Below, piece by piece: positions 49,224 through 60,499 of a stretch of DNA of 64,000 nt. Source of the stretch: Silene latifolia (taxonomy: Eukaryota > Streptophyta > Magnoliopsida > Caryophyllales > Caryophyllaceae). The notes beneath the pieces were generated by a model. The model worked only from the letters and a program-made list of their open reading frames with translations, ran no database searches and was not told the DNA's origin. The stretch's first letter is position 1. Every line of letters begins with the position of its first letter. The stretch lies in assembly GCF_048544455.1 (NCBI RefSeq), contig NC_133538.1:448149311-448213310 (forward strand), in the 5' to 3' direction. The translations under genes and the position numbers were made by a program.

Positions 49224-50880
49224 GTATGTTTCTATCATTCCTAATAATTCAAATGGTTTCTCTTTCAAACAGATTATAGTCGATTTATTCCAATTTTCAC
49301 ATTCATCTTAGTGGTCCTTTTAAGGTGGGTTCTCAGCTTTTTTTTTTTTTCAAATTTATACATCAATTTTTCATCCATAAGTTCAGTTTTGGTCTTTTGG
49401 ATGCTAATGCTCAGTGAGTGGTTTCACTTTTATGCTTCTCTAGTTACCTTTGAGTTCGGATTCTTTGCGTGTATAACAGTTTATACTAATGGTTGTATAC
49501 TGTAAAACATGTAGGTGGGACATTCTAAAACTTGTAATTTCATAAGTGAGAAGAAACTTGTTGCATTGCCTGGGCAAAAGAAGGTCTGCAAATAAATACT
49601 CGTACACTTTTTCTCCCTGATAAAAGTCGAATATCCGACTTTTTGGTTTATACTAGTATCTGTATATATGTGCTTCTTTTTGTAGTGCTTCAAAGGGAAT
49701 TGGGTCATGAAATCCATGTGTGTCGCCTATAGTAAGGTATTTGCTCTATAAAATATAGATCAACCATAACCCTTTAATTTCATTGTTATTCTTACTATTG
49801 AGCCACTGTTCTTCTATTTTAACTTTTTACTTGGGACAATTGTGAATTTGTACATTAGAGAGCTATGATTAGTAAACATGAAATGGAGACATTTTATTTC
49901 TACTTCCAATTCCAATAACTAACGTTGCTGTTTAATCCATGCTTAAGTATATGATTTGTGCTTATATAAATATTCCGCGATCCTCAAATCTAATGGAGAT
50001 ATACATTCCTCAGCTTGCCCACAAAAGTAGCATCTATCCTCAATATCCATGTCATACTTGATCAATTTGTCATTTGTCATTCGTATTCAGAGCTTCTAGT
50101 GCATATTGTCATCCCATAAACTGATTTTTGGCACAACTAACCCACCCATTCCGAGGCACGTTGTACCAGGTCACCTATCTTTGGTGCATGCGTGTGTACC
50201 TCGAACCATTCGGACCATTGATAAACCTTATTAGTAGCATGAGGCAGAGTAGGTAGTTAGAGTAAATTATGTAGGTAGATAGAGTAGTCAATAGGGCTGC
50301 TATGATTGGAACTTATGATGCAGAATTATTAGAGTAAGACAGGTTAGTATGCTTATCCTGTGAAGGTAGAAAAATGGCCTGGCTATCGAGAACAGAGGGT
50401 CTCTGAGTCTTTGGTGTGATTATTATGGCTGGACAGGCCTACCTTTGCAGATCAAACTCAAACGTTTCACATAGGGTACACCTTGTGTACAATCACGTAC
50501 TCTATTTTCTGCACGTCCTAGATAATTAGTTGTTCTTTAATGCATTATTTATTATTTCGTGATAATTAAGCCTATTTAGCCTTTGAATCCTCAAATCTAA
50601 TAATATTCTATTTTTTATGTTACAGGTTGCATTTGAGGTATTAACAATGATGATGGGTTGATTTTTTGTCCGGTTGGCAACATATATATGCTCACAATAC
50701 AAGAATGAAGACTTGTAATTAGTAGCTTTCAAATAGTCGTTAAGAATTATTATTTGTTCTATTTAAACATTTGTTATATTTGTTTTAGTTAAATAATTAA
50801 ACATTTGCGATCGAAGTTCTACTTTTGATCCTTTTTTGAAATGTAATTGACATATATTTTTGAGACTGAATCAATTGAAC
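49224..50880. other. CACTA interior, mostly unassigned
   Basis: Possible exon-like reading at 49514-49577 (VGHSKTCNFISEKKLVALPG) that I do not recognise. On the - strand at about 50055-49977 a peptide DRCYFCGQAEE resembles the zinc-finger end of a LINE reverse transcriptase. The rest shows nothing supported. Confidence 0.4.
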
Positions 50881-51370
50881 GCACAATTAGAGAGAAATAC
50901 AATTGTTGCGTGCCTTACAAGTCCTTATGTCGTTGCACTTTATTAAGTGTTGTTTTTGAATAAATTAGTGTTGCATTTGTTTATTATAAGTGTTGTTTTG
51001 GGACGTAACCAGTGTTGCGTTTCCAAAATAAAAATGTTGCATTAATTTGATATAAGTGTTGCTTATCAACATGAAAAGTATTGCATTAGTTCAGGAAGTG
51101 TTGCTTTTTTTACCTAAGAAATGTTGCATTAGAAGATAAAAAATGTTGCCTTTGCAATTGAAAAAGCGTTGCATAAACATGACCAATGCAACACTTTTTA
51201 AAAGTGTTGCTTTAGATTAAAAAGTGTTGCATTAAGCGTTGCAATGACCTAATGCAACAAGACCTGATGTAGCACTTGATTAAGTGTTGCATAAACTCTA
51301 TTGCAACATTTATATGACATTATGCAACAATAGCAAAGTGTTGCTATAGAATCTAAATGTAGTAGTGAAT

Positions 51371-51565
51371 CAACAAGTTACTATATTAATTTAATATGAA
51401 TTAATATGAATTAAAACCTCTTCATAATATGAAATAATATATTAGTTTAAAATACTAAGATGATAGTCACAGTTCTTCATAATAATTTAATTGGTTTGGT
51501 TATCATCATACCAATAAGATGATAATTAATCATCAAGATCAATTAGTTAACTTGATGATACCAAT
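51371..51565 (-). mobile_element. W leader start and primer-binding site
   Basis: On the - strand ATTGGTATCA (51565-51556) directly follows the LTR end TAACA, giving the tRNA-iMet primer-binding site of W. The adjoining AT-rich sequence runs into the CACTA insertion. Confidence 0.7.
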
Positions 51566-51597
51566 TGTTATTAACATTAACAATTGATCATAAAATT

Positions 51598-53768
51598 GAG
51601 TCTCAGAAGCAACTTCAAAGTGATGTGGGCAATAAGAATCTGATGGATAATGAGTATAATCTTAGACATAGTTACCATATGTTGGCTCAGGCTAAAGAGG
51701 ATTTCTATAAACAAAAAGCTAAATGTTCTTGGGCATAGGAAGGATATGCCAATACTACAATGTTTCATAAAGCTATTGAACAGAGACAGGTACAAAATAA
51801 AGTTTTGCAAATTGAGGATACTTTGGGCAATGTGTGCAAAAACCCTGAGGATATTCTTAAGGCCTTTGTTACCTATTATGAGGAGCTGTTAGGCACTAGT
51901 GCTACCACAACTGGTTATTATCATACCATTGTTGCCAAAGGCAAGCAGGTGCAGAGCACTGAGTGGTGTGAAATTAACAGGATGCCCACTGATGAGGAGA
52001 TTAAAACCAGTATGCTTTAAATCCCTGAAGATAAGAGCCCAGGACCTGATGGGTACTCCAGCTGCTTTTATAAGAAGGGATGGGAGATAGTTAAAGAGGA
52101 TGTTTGCACTGCTATAAAGGATTTTTTTCAACATGGCAAACTGCTAAAACAAATCAACAGTACAAATTTGGTATTGATACCTAAGGTGGATAATCCTACT
52201 TCTGTGAAAGAGTTCAGACCTTTGGCTTGCTGTAATACTATTTACAAGGTCATATCCAAAATACTTTGTGCTAGGATGGCTGATATCCTCCCCAAGATTA
52301 TTAATCCAACTCAATCTGCTTTCATAAAAGGGAGAAGTATTATGGGAAATATACTGATTGCCCAAGATCTTGTGAGACTATATAATAGGAAAAGTGTGTC
52401 ACCGAGGTGTATGCTTAAAGTGGATCTAAGGAAAGCTTATGATTCCATAGAGTGGATATTTGTTCACCAAATGTTGAGAAGCCTTAATTTTCCTACTCAT
52501 TTCATTAACCTGGTGATGCAATGTGTGACTACTACTACCTTCTCAGTTGTACTCCATGGTTATTCTCATGGTTTTTTTAAAGGTAAACGTGGGCTCAGGC
52601 AAGGGGACCCCTTGTCTCCCTTACTATTTACACTTTGTATGGAGTATTTGAGTAGGCTTCTTGAAGAAGTCTGCATTGGCCCCCATTTCAGCTATCATTC
52701 TCTCTGTAGAGGACTCAAATTGACCCATCTCATGTTTGCAGATGACTTATTGCTTTTCTGTAAAGGTAATATCCCCTCTGTGTGCACTTTCATGGAAGTT
52801 TTTTCATATTTTGATGGGGCATCTGGTTTACAGATTAGCAATGAGAAGTCTGATATTATTCTCAATGGCATCCAACCTGACATTGAAGCTGAGATTTTGG
52901 CACACACTGGATTTAAGAAGGGGACTTTATCCTTTAAGTATCTAGGAGTCCAGATTTCTCACAAAAGACTCTCTAAGATTGATTGCAATGCTCTGGTGGA
53001 TAAAATTATCAAGAGGATAAGGGGTTGGAACAAAAGGAAAATCTCTTATGCTGGTAGACTTATTCTAGTCAAATATGTGTTAGCTACTCTCCATAACTAC
53101 TGGGCACAAATTTTCATTTTACCTGCGGGTGTGATGGACAGAATTCAGGCACTATGTCGGAATTTCTTATGGGAAGGCAATTATACTTATTCTAAAGCTC
53201 CTTTAGTAGCATGGAAAACAATCTGCAAAAGTAAAGAACATGGTGGACTGGGCTTGCTTGACAGTAGAGTTTGGAATATTGCAATTGTTGGTAAACTAGT
53301 GTGGTGGATGGTCAGTAAAAAGGATCATCTATGGATTAAATGGATAGAAAAAATTTATATGAAAGGAAGGGCTTGGTATGATTATAATCCTGGTACATCT
53401 ACTTCCTGGGCATGGAGGAAAATTTGTGAGGTGAAAACTAGATTCAAAGAGGCTTACACTTATGGTAAGTGGTTGGGTAAAGATGAGGAGTACTCTATTA
53501 CTGAGGGATATGACTGGTTGATGTAGGATTCTGATGTAAAGATTCAGTGGTATACCATTGTGTGGAATAGGTTCAATGTGAGTAAGCATTCGTTCATTGC
53601 CTGGTTAATCAAGCATGAAAAGCTGCTTATTATGGATAGACTGCTCAAAATGGGAATTGTTACTCAAACCAGTTGTTATCTTTATGGAGAGAATACTGAG
53701 AACCACGAGCATCTGTTTGTCAAATGCAGGTACACCACTCATTGCTATGGAAACCTTATGGAATGACT
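51598..53768 (+). mobile_element. LINE (L1-type) fragment A: reverse transcriptase and C-terminal zinc finger
   Basis: One reading frame from 51598 to 53766 with stops at 51736-51738, 52018-52020 and 53524-53526. Domains: linker (HKAIEQRQ, EDKSPGPDGYSSCFYKKGWE), RT (KVDLRKAYDSIEWIFVHQML, GLRQGDPLSPLLF, FADDLLLF catalytic motif), thumb, and zf-RVT (NHEHLFVKCRYTTHCYG). The endonuclease is missing at the 5' end. The 3' end stops at 53768 with no 3' UTR or poly(A), which is odd because LINEs are normally truncated only at the 5' end. No TSD found. Confidence 0.88.
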
Positions 53769-53876
53769 AAACTTATGGAATCTTATTATATACATTACAA
53801 TAAGATGATAACCATTGTTAATGAGTTATCATCCTAACAATTTAATACATATTATTAACTAATTGATCATACCAAG

Positions 53877-56800
53877 ACTATCATAAATAATTACTCTCAT
53901 CATTGCAATGGTAGAATTTGGGTATTTCTGGATATCAGGAGGGTCACTGTTGTCTCTGCTCAGGTCCATGACCAATTCATTCACCTTGAGCTCTTGAATA
54001 ATAGGACCAACAAAATTGCTTTCCTCACTTTTGTTTATGCTAGAAATGATGCTGGCCATAGAGAACGATTATGGGAAGAGTTAAGGAGGTTGAATGGGAA
54101 GGTTACAAACTGGATTGTCTTGGGAGATTTCAACATTGTTAGGGATATGGATGAGAGACTTGGTCCTAATCCCCCATCTGTTAATGAGATGATGGCTTTT
54201 AATCAGTGTTTATTGGATTGCACTTTGGATAATTTGCATAGCTTTGGTTGTGAACATACTTGGACTAATAAAAGGGAAGCCACTGCTCGGGTTTGGTCTA
54301 GATTGGATAGAGTACTTAGCAATCCTTCTTGGTTGCTGGAGTACCCTAACACTCAGGTTCATGTCCTACCCTCGGGAATTTCTGATCACTCTCCTCTCCT
54401 AGTCACTGTGCAGGATAATTATAGGCCTAGGAAACAATTTAGCCATCTAAATTGTTGGGCAGATCACAAGGAGTATGATGATATGGTTATGCAGGCTTGG
54501 GGATTACCAGTGAGGGGAAGTGTCATGTTCAAATTCTTTGGGAAATTGAAACACGTTAGGAAGACTCTTATTAAGCTTCATAATACTAACTACTCTGGGA
54601 TTTCTAAGAGAGTGCAGGAGGCCAAAACAGCTCTTGAAACTTGCCAAAATCAGCTACAAATGAGACCCTTGGATCCTATACTGTTTGAGTAGGAACAACA
54701 ATTGCTTAACCAGTATTTGATCTTTAAGAAAACTGAAAAGAGCTCATTGGCACAAAGAGCTAAAATTCAGGATGTTAAGTATAATGATGCTCCAACTAAT
54801 TACTATTTTTCCAAGATTGTCGCAAGAAAGCATCAGGTTACTATTGGGAGGATCATGGATAGACAGGGAACTGAGAAGATTGGGTCTCAGGACGTAAACC
54901 AAGCTTTTGTTGATTACTATAGATGGCTGCTGGGGCAAAATGTGGTTGTTAACTGTGAATCTATGACTGAGTTGCAGGGGAATAAGATCCTTACTTCTGA
55001 CTGGGAGGGACTTCGCAAAGAGATTACACAGACTGAAATCAAAAATGCTGTCTTCTCTATAGACTCCAATAAGAGCCCTGGTCATGATGGGTTTTCTGCA
55101 CACTTCTTTAAGAAATCATGGGAGACTATTAAGGAGGATTTTTGTAAGGCCATTCAGTCTTTCTTTAGAACTGGTAAAATGTCTAAGCAAGCAAATACCA
55201 CTTTACTTGCTCTAATTCCAAAAAAACCAGTGGTGGCTACTGTGATGGATTATCGTCCTATTGCTTGCATTACAGTGTTCTATAAAACTGTTAGCAAGAT
55301 ATTGTGTGCTCGTCTGAAGCCATGTCTGTCACAAATAGTGGGCAAAGAACATAGGGCTTTTGTTCAGGGCAGGAACATTTTTGAGAATATCATGCTTACC
55401 CAGTCCTTGGTGAAGGGTTATGGACAAAAAGGGATTTCTCCTAGATGCTTGATAAAAGTAGACATCAAGAAAGCATTTGATTCCCTTCAATGGGAATTTA
55501 TTGATAAGATGTTCCAGTACTACCATTTTCCACCTAAATTTAAGGATTGGATTCTAGGATGCATTACCTCTACTTGGTTGAGTTTGAAGATTAATGGAGA
55601 TAGAGTGGGATTTTTCAAAGGGGCAAGTGGTCTGAGGCAGGGGGATCCTCTCTCCCCCTTCCTCTTTGTTATGAGTATGGAAATCCTTTCTCGTATTCTG
55701 AGGCAAATTCATAAGCAGCCTCAGGTTTCATATCATCCAAAGTGTGGACCAGTGAGACTCAACCATTTAATTTTTGCAGATGACTTAATGCTTTTTGTTA
55801 GGGGTGACATCCCATCTATTGCTGCTGTGACACAAGCTCTTGATTCTTTTGCAAAAATGTCTGGATTATGTGCTAATTCTGAGAAGACTAATATCTATAT
55901 GGGAGGTGTTAGAGATGATATTAAGAAGGGTATTCTTCAAGCAACAAGGTTTGTGGAGGGAGACTTCCCTTTTCGATACATGGGAGTGCCTTTAAATGAT
56001 GGGAAATTGAACAAGGGCATGTTTGCTGATCTTCTCAACAGAGTCCAAAGAGCTCTACAACACTGATCTACTTACAAACCCTCATATGCAGGGAAGATTA
56101 GTTTGTTGAACTCTGTAATTTTTGGTATGGAACGGTATTGGTGCTCTACTTTGTTGATTCCTAAGGGAGTGATCAAGTTAATCACTAAATTTTGCAGAAA
56201 ATTCTTATGGAATTCTGAGGAAGGTAGTAGGAAACTTATCATGAAAAGTTGGAAGTCTTGCTGTGTTCCCTATCAGGAGGGAGGTTTCAATATAAAGGAA
56301 GTGTTGGTCTGGAACAAATGTATATTGGGTAAATGGATTTGGGAGCTGGATCAAGATTCAGATAGCCTCTGGACAGAATGGCATCTGAAATATAATATCA
56401 AATCTGGGAGCATTTGGACTGCACTTTCCAAAACTACTCATTCTGAAAGTTGGCGCAGTATTTTGAAGGTAAGGGATGAGCTGCTATTACACACAGGGAA
56501 TATTCTGAATGCTAAACAATTCATGAGCAGTTGTGTCCATAGAGGGAAATTAAAACTCCACCTGCTGTATGACAAGTTTAGGAATTGTCTGAGACCTGTT
56601 AGCTGGGCAGGGGCAGTTTGGCAACGTGCACTTCAACCAAAGCACAGTGTGTTTCTCATCTTGGCAATGCAGAAGAAACTCGCTACTATTGATCAACTTA
56701 ACTGCAGAGGTATACAAATGGTGAATAGATGTGTCCTATGTAAGTGTGAAAATGAGAACCACAAACACTTATTCTTTCGGTGCTCGTTCTCTAAAGAAAT

Positions 56801-57190
56801 TTGGCAGCAAATTCTCTCATGGTTGAAGATCTCTGGGCGTACGATCAGTCTTAACAAAGAGATGCATTGGAGTGCTAACAGAAGAACCCGCAGGCACTGG
56901 AAAACTAAATGGTTTCTGGGTTGTCTAGGAGCAGCGGTGTATAGCATTTGGGAGGAGAGAAATGCTAGGATTTTTCGAGGATTGGAGCATAGTACGGGGA
57001 CTATTATTAAGAAGATCCAATTCCTTGTAATTATAAGATTATTGTATGCATCTAAATAACATCTAGAAGATGAGATAGTAGGCTCTCTAGCTAGTTAAGT
57101 ATCTCATATTGGTTAAAGCTTTTGTAAGATTGCCTCTTTATTCCCTTTAATGGATGAATATATGGCTTGCTTTTCTTGCAAAAAAAAAAA
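53877..57190 (+). mobile_element. LINE (L1-type) B: 5'-truncated, with poly(A) and TSD
   Basis: Encodes the endonuclease from within its N-terminal part (GRIWVFLDIRR near 53910; GDFNIVRDMDERLG; SDHSPLLV with the catalytic His), then RT (KVDIKKAFDSLQWEFIDKM, GLRQGDPLSPFLFV, FADDLMLF), then zf-RVT (CVLCKCENENHKHLFFRC). A single frame from about 53907 to 57059 is broken only by TAG 54690-54692 and TGA 56064-56066, the latter probably from Trp. It ends in a short A run (about 57179-57190). A 14-bp TSD TTGATCATACCAAG lies at 53863-53876 and 57191-57204. A relatively young insertion of a family distinct from fragment A. Confidence 0.95.
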
Positions 57191-57557
57191 TTGATCATAC
57201 CAAGGCAATTGTTTAACTAACTAGTGTTAAAAGAATTGACTCAATAATTGCCTTTGACATAAAAATAGGATCTTATGAACCTAATTTTAAATGTTAATCC
57301 CACTTATTAATGCTTTATATTTATTAGATAAAGCCACTTGCCTTTGAGCCAATTCTCTTGCCTTTGAATAACTAATATTTAAACATCATTAATATATGAT
57401 CACCACCGTCAACATGACAGTAATGTCAAACTCTAGTCAGCCAATCATTATTGATTAATGTTGATCAGTTGACTTATAATTGAATCATCCCTTATGTATT
57501 CTTATTTTGAGATTTATACATGTGATCGCACTATTGTTGAGGAAATATACTCCAACA

Positions 57558-59048
57558 AACTCCCACTTGTCCGAGACAAGTGTGCGTCACCAATTCTCTT
57601 GTCCTATTACAATCTCCCACTCAATGCAAGGTGTTTTGCAGGTCGTACTTGCATTTGATCATATCTTGAGTGGTTTCCTCGATCTGGAGAGTAACTGTCT
57701 GACCGGAATTATCTAACGTAGATACCTTCCGAGCGCGGCCACGCATTTTCAGGTTACTTCTTCTCGAGTGGCCCTAAGATTTTCAACAACCCTGATAAGG
57801 GGGTGGACAATTCCTATCGCACTATTCCCTTCGTATAGCCACAGTTCATCATAACCCAAAATATACTCATTTGACTTCAGTTACGACAGTCGTAGAGTAT
57901 AAATAAAAGCCAATCAGAAACTTGTGCCAACTTGGACGAATAGACTCTAGTTAAAAGAATCGACTCATAAGAATACTATAGTAGCTCTTGCCATGATCAG
58001 GCTTTATGAATTTCCATAACTCTATAAGCGGTCACAGCCTGACAGAGTGTCCCATAGAGTCTGTCTATGTGATCGACTGGTCATTCCATATGACCCTATA
58101 GTACTTGAACTTGCCATCAATCGCATCACACTCTAGTCACTTCGAGACGTCACCTCCTATAAGTAACTACGGATGAATACTATGTTAATCCAGTTCACTT
58201 TAATAGGGTTCAAAATTGTCTCAACAACCTATTTGGATATAACAAAGAGATAAAATAGTTTTTAAATAAAACTCAAACGGTAAATGCGATTATTATATAT
58301 CAGTAATCAATAGAATATTATTACTGCATATCTTATAATCTAAAGCATATAAAATCCATGAAACTTCATGGTGATTCCATCAAGCTTGTAAAAATAATTT
58401 GGTTGGAAAGTACATCATCCGTTCCAACTTCGAAAAACTATAATTTCCTTCTATCGATGTAATCTCGAATGAAATTTTCTAAGTACATGTCTAGTCTTGT
58501 AACTAGACTTTGGGTTCTTTAACTTGAAAGATACTCCCACTGTTATCACATAACTTATGATGGGATCTTTGGTGGAAAGACCTACTAATGGTTCCTTTAT
58601 AAACCACCTTATCCTTATCACAATGTACTCAGACTCCGTTCGTAGAATTGCAATGACTGACTCTTTAAGGTCTCTCTAGCTATTTGCACTTTTAATAATC
58701 ATCAACAAGTCCATCCCGAGATCTCAAATCATCTCAATAAGTTTGGAAACTTAAATTTGTGTATTCTTCAATACATAATTCAACATCTCTTCCAAACACA
58801 AGAATGAACCGTTAGTCCTCCTAGAGAACTCAAGGATGTCCTTGACGGCTATCTAATGATCTTCACATGAATTGACTTGTCATGCACCAGGCATACAATT
58901 CATCCAGTTGTGTACACATATTATGGCATACATGATTAATCCAATGGCGAAAGCATTAGGATTCAACTTTATCCGTCCATCAACTCTTAGGTTCAGTGGG
59001 TAATTTTACTACTGGCTCTAAGTAATCCCACTTTCATCAATATGAAAA
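57558..59048 (-). mobile_element. Element V (copia) 3' non-coding region, part 1
   Basis: Directly adjoins the shared LTR with AACTCCCACTTGTCC (polypurine tract on the - strand). It is collinear with the 3' region of the array units on the opposite strand (GGCTTTATGAATTTCC near 58000; GTACATCATCCGTTCC near 58410). Interrupted at 59048 by a Mutator-like element. Confidence 0.85.
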
Positions 59049-60175
59049 GGGTAAATTGATAACTTATACCTTCTATAAGACACTTTTTCAAATTTTATAC
59101 GTAGAATAAATTTTCTTCAAAACTTATACCAAAGATCTCTATTTCTTTTATATTTAATACCAAATCTCTATAATTGACCATTTTACCCTTATTATTATCC
59201 TATCAACACCTATTCCTAACCCATTAGTCCCCTTTCATTTCCTTAATTACTAGAATAGTCTAATTCTACCATGAATCACCTCCTCCCATCACTAAAACAC
59301 CACCACTGTGGTATCGGCAACACCACATCGCTACCATCTTATCCCGCCCTCCATCACCGTTAAAATCAAACATCTCAGTACAGCTCCACCACTGGTATCG
59401 GCAACAGCACATTCGTCTTATCGCAACTCCATCACAACTTAAACGACGACCATCTTCCATTACCATTATACCGCCACTCATAATCACCACCTTCGTTAAC
59501 CACAACCACCATCGACCACCTTGCCTTACACCACACCTTATAAAACCAACAAAATAATTAAAAATAAAAATAAGGAGAGGATTATTAAACTTGAAATGGT
59601 TACCAAATTCACACATTCTGATTTTCATATAAAACGAACAAACCACTATACCGGTCTTACCAGATACGTAATTGTAGTCCTCTTTAAATCATTATTTGAT
59701 TGTGGTGGTGGTGAATTAGAGAATGGCCTAGAGATATGATTTGTGAAATCGTCTCAATTAAATTAGGGGAACTTAATTTTGGCGGATTAAGGTGATGACA
59801 TGGCAGAGTGGTCTTGTGGTGTGGTCTTGTAGTGTAGAGACAGGTTGGAGGCAATAATTTCATGGTGATGGAGGGTGGGGTAGGCTTGTGGTGGTGTTGT
59901 AGCGGCGATACCGATGAGGGAAGTGGAGGTTTGTGGTGACCGATGAGTATGGCGTTATTTTTGTTGGGAAAGGGGATGATGGGTTGGTTAACGGAATTAG
60001 AAATAGTCAAATAGGTGGTAATAGGTTATTAGTAGGGGTAAAATGGTCAGTTTCAGAGATTTGGTATTAAGTATATAAAAATTAAAGATCTTTGGTATAA
60101 GTTTTGAAGAAAAAGTATTCTAGGTATAAAATTTGAAAAAGTGTGTTATTGAAGGTATAAGTTATCAATTTACCC
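59049..60175. mobile_element. Mutator-like element (MULE), non-autonomous
   Basis: Long terminal inverted repeats of about 150 bp: GGGTAAATTGATAACTTATA at the left, and the same on the reverse strand at the right. The 9-bp TSD ATATGAAAA is perfect at 59040-59048 and 60176-60184. The paralogous array units (for example near 10522) carry the uninterrupted site. The interior (59270-59960) has CACCACC/GGTGGTG-rich tracts that read open for 126 and 108 codons on the - strand, with no recognised protein. A captured fragment is possible but unproven. Confidence 0.93.
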
Positions 60176-60499
60176 ATATGAAAAACCTTCTTGATATGTT
60201 GATATTTAAGATATGAAAGATCTTATCATCATAAGGCTCTCGACTCTATGCCAATATTCTCTCAAATTTAACACATAGATTCGAAAATCTAGAATACATC
60301 ACACCTTTTCCTAGTCTCCCAATCAGTCTTTCACAGAGGAGAGCATTGGTACATTATTCTCAATGAGTAATATGTTATCAACATATAAGACATGGGAAAA
60401 AAATTCTGGCTCCAATTTAACTTCATGTATAAACATGATTCTTTCAACAATGTGAATTAAACCATTCTCAATTATCACATGAACGAAATTAAACATGAT
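60176..60499 (-). pseudogene. Element V: end of 3' region and reverse transcriptase remnant
   Basis: On the - strand, HVLYVDNILLIENNVPMLSS is readable (active site at 60374-60385), the copia RT motif with YVDN in place of YVDD. It is followed by LGRLGKG-type sequence toward 60320. This scrap abuts an LTR at 60500, so gag, protease, integrase and most of RT have been deleted. Confidence 0.8.

Larger units (their letters stand above)
46159..51367. mobile_element. CACTA (En/Spm) element carrying at least three host gene fragments
   Basis: Left end CACTACTACAAAAATTGATG and right end AAATGTAGTAGTG; TSD AAT at 46156-46158 and 51368-51370. Both subterminal regions are packed with the same motif family (GCAACACTTT/AAAGTGTTGC): 46180-46377 on the left and about 50900-51340 on the right. 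No transposase is recognisable. Cargo: a NAP1/SET-like first exon, two starch-synthase exons, five NMN adenylyltransferase exons, and a possible LINE zinc-finger scrap, all with decayed frames. Two additional CACTA-type left ends lie inside. Confidence 0.93.
51566..57557 (-). mobile_element. Copia LTR shared by W and V, split by two LINE insertions
   Basis: On the - strand it starts TGTTGGAGTATATTTCC at 57557, next to V's polypurine tract, and ends AATAACA at 51566, next to W's primer site. It therefore acts as the 3' LTR of V and the 5' LTR of W. Only about 500 bp are LTR: 51566-51597, 53769-53876 and 57205-57557. The U3 start matches LTR 4. Confidence 0.7.
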
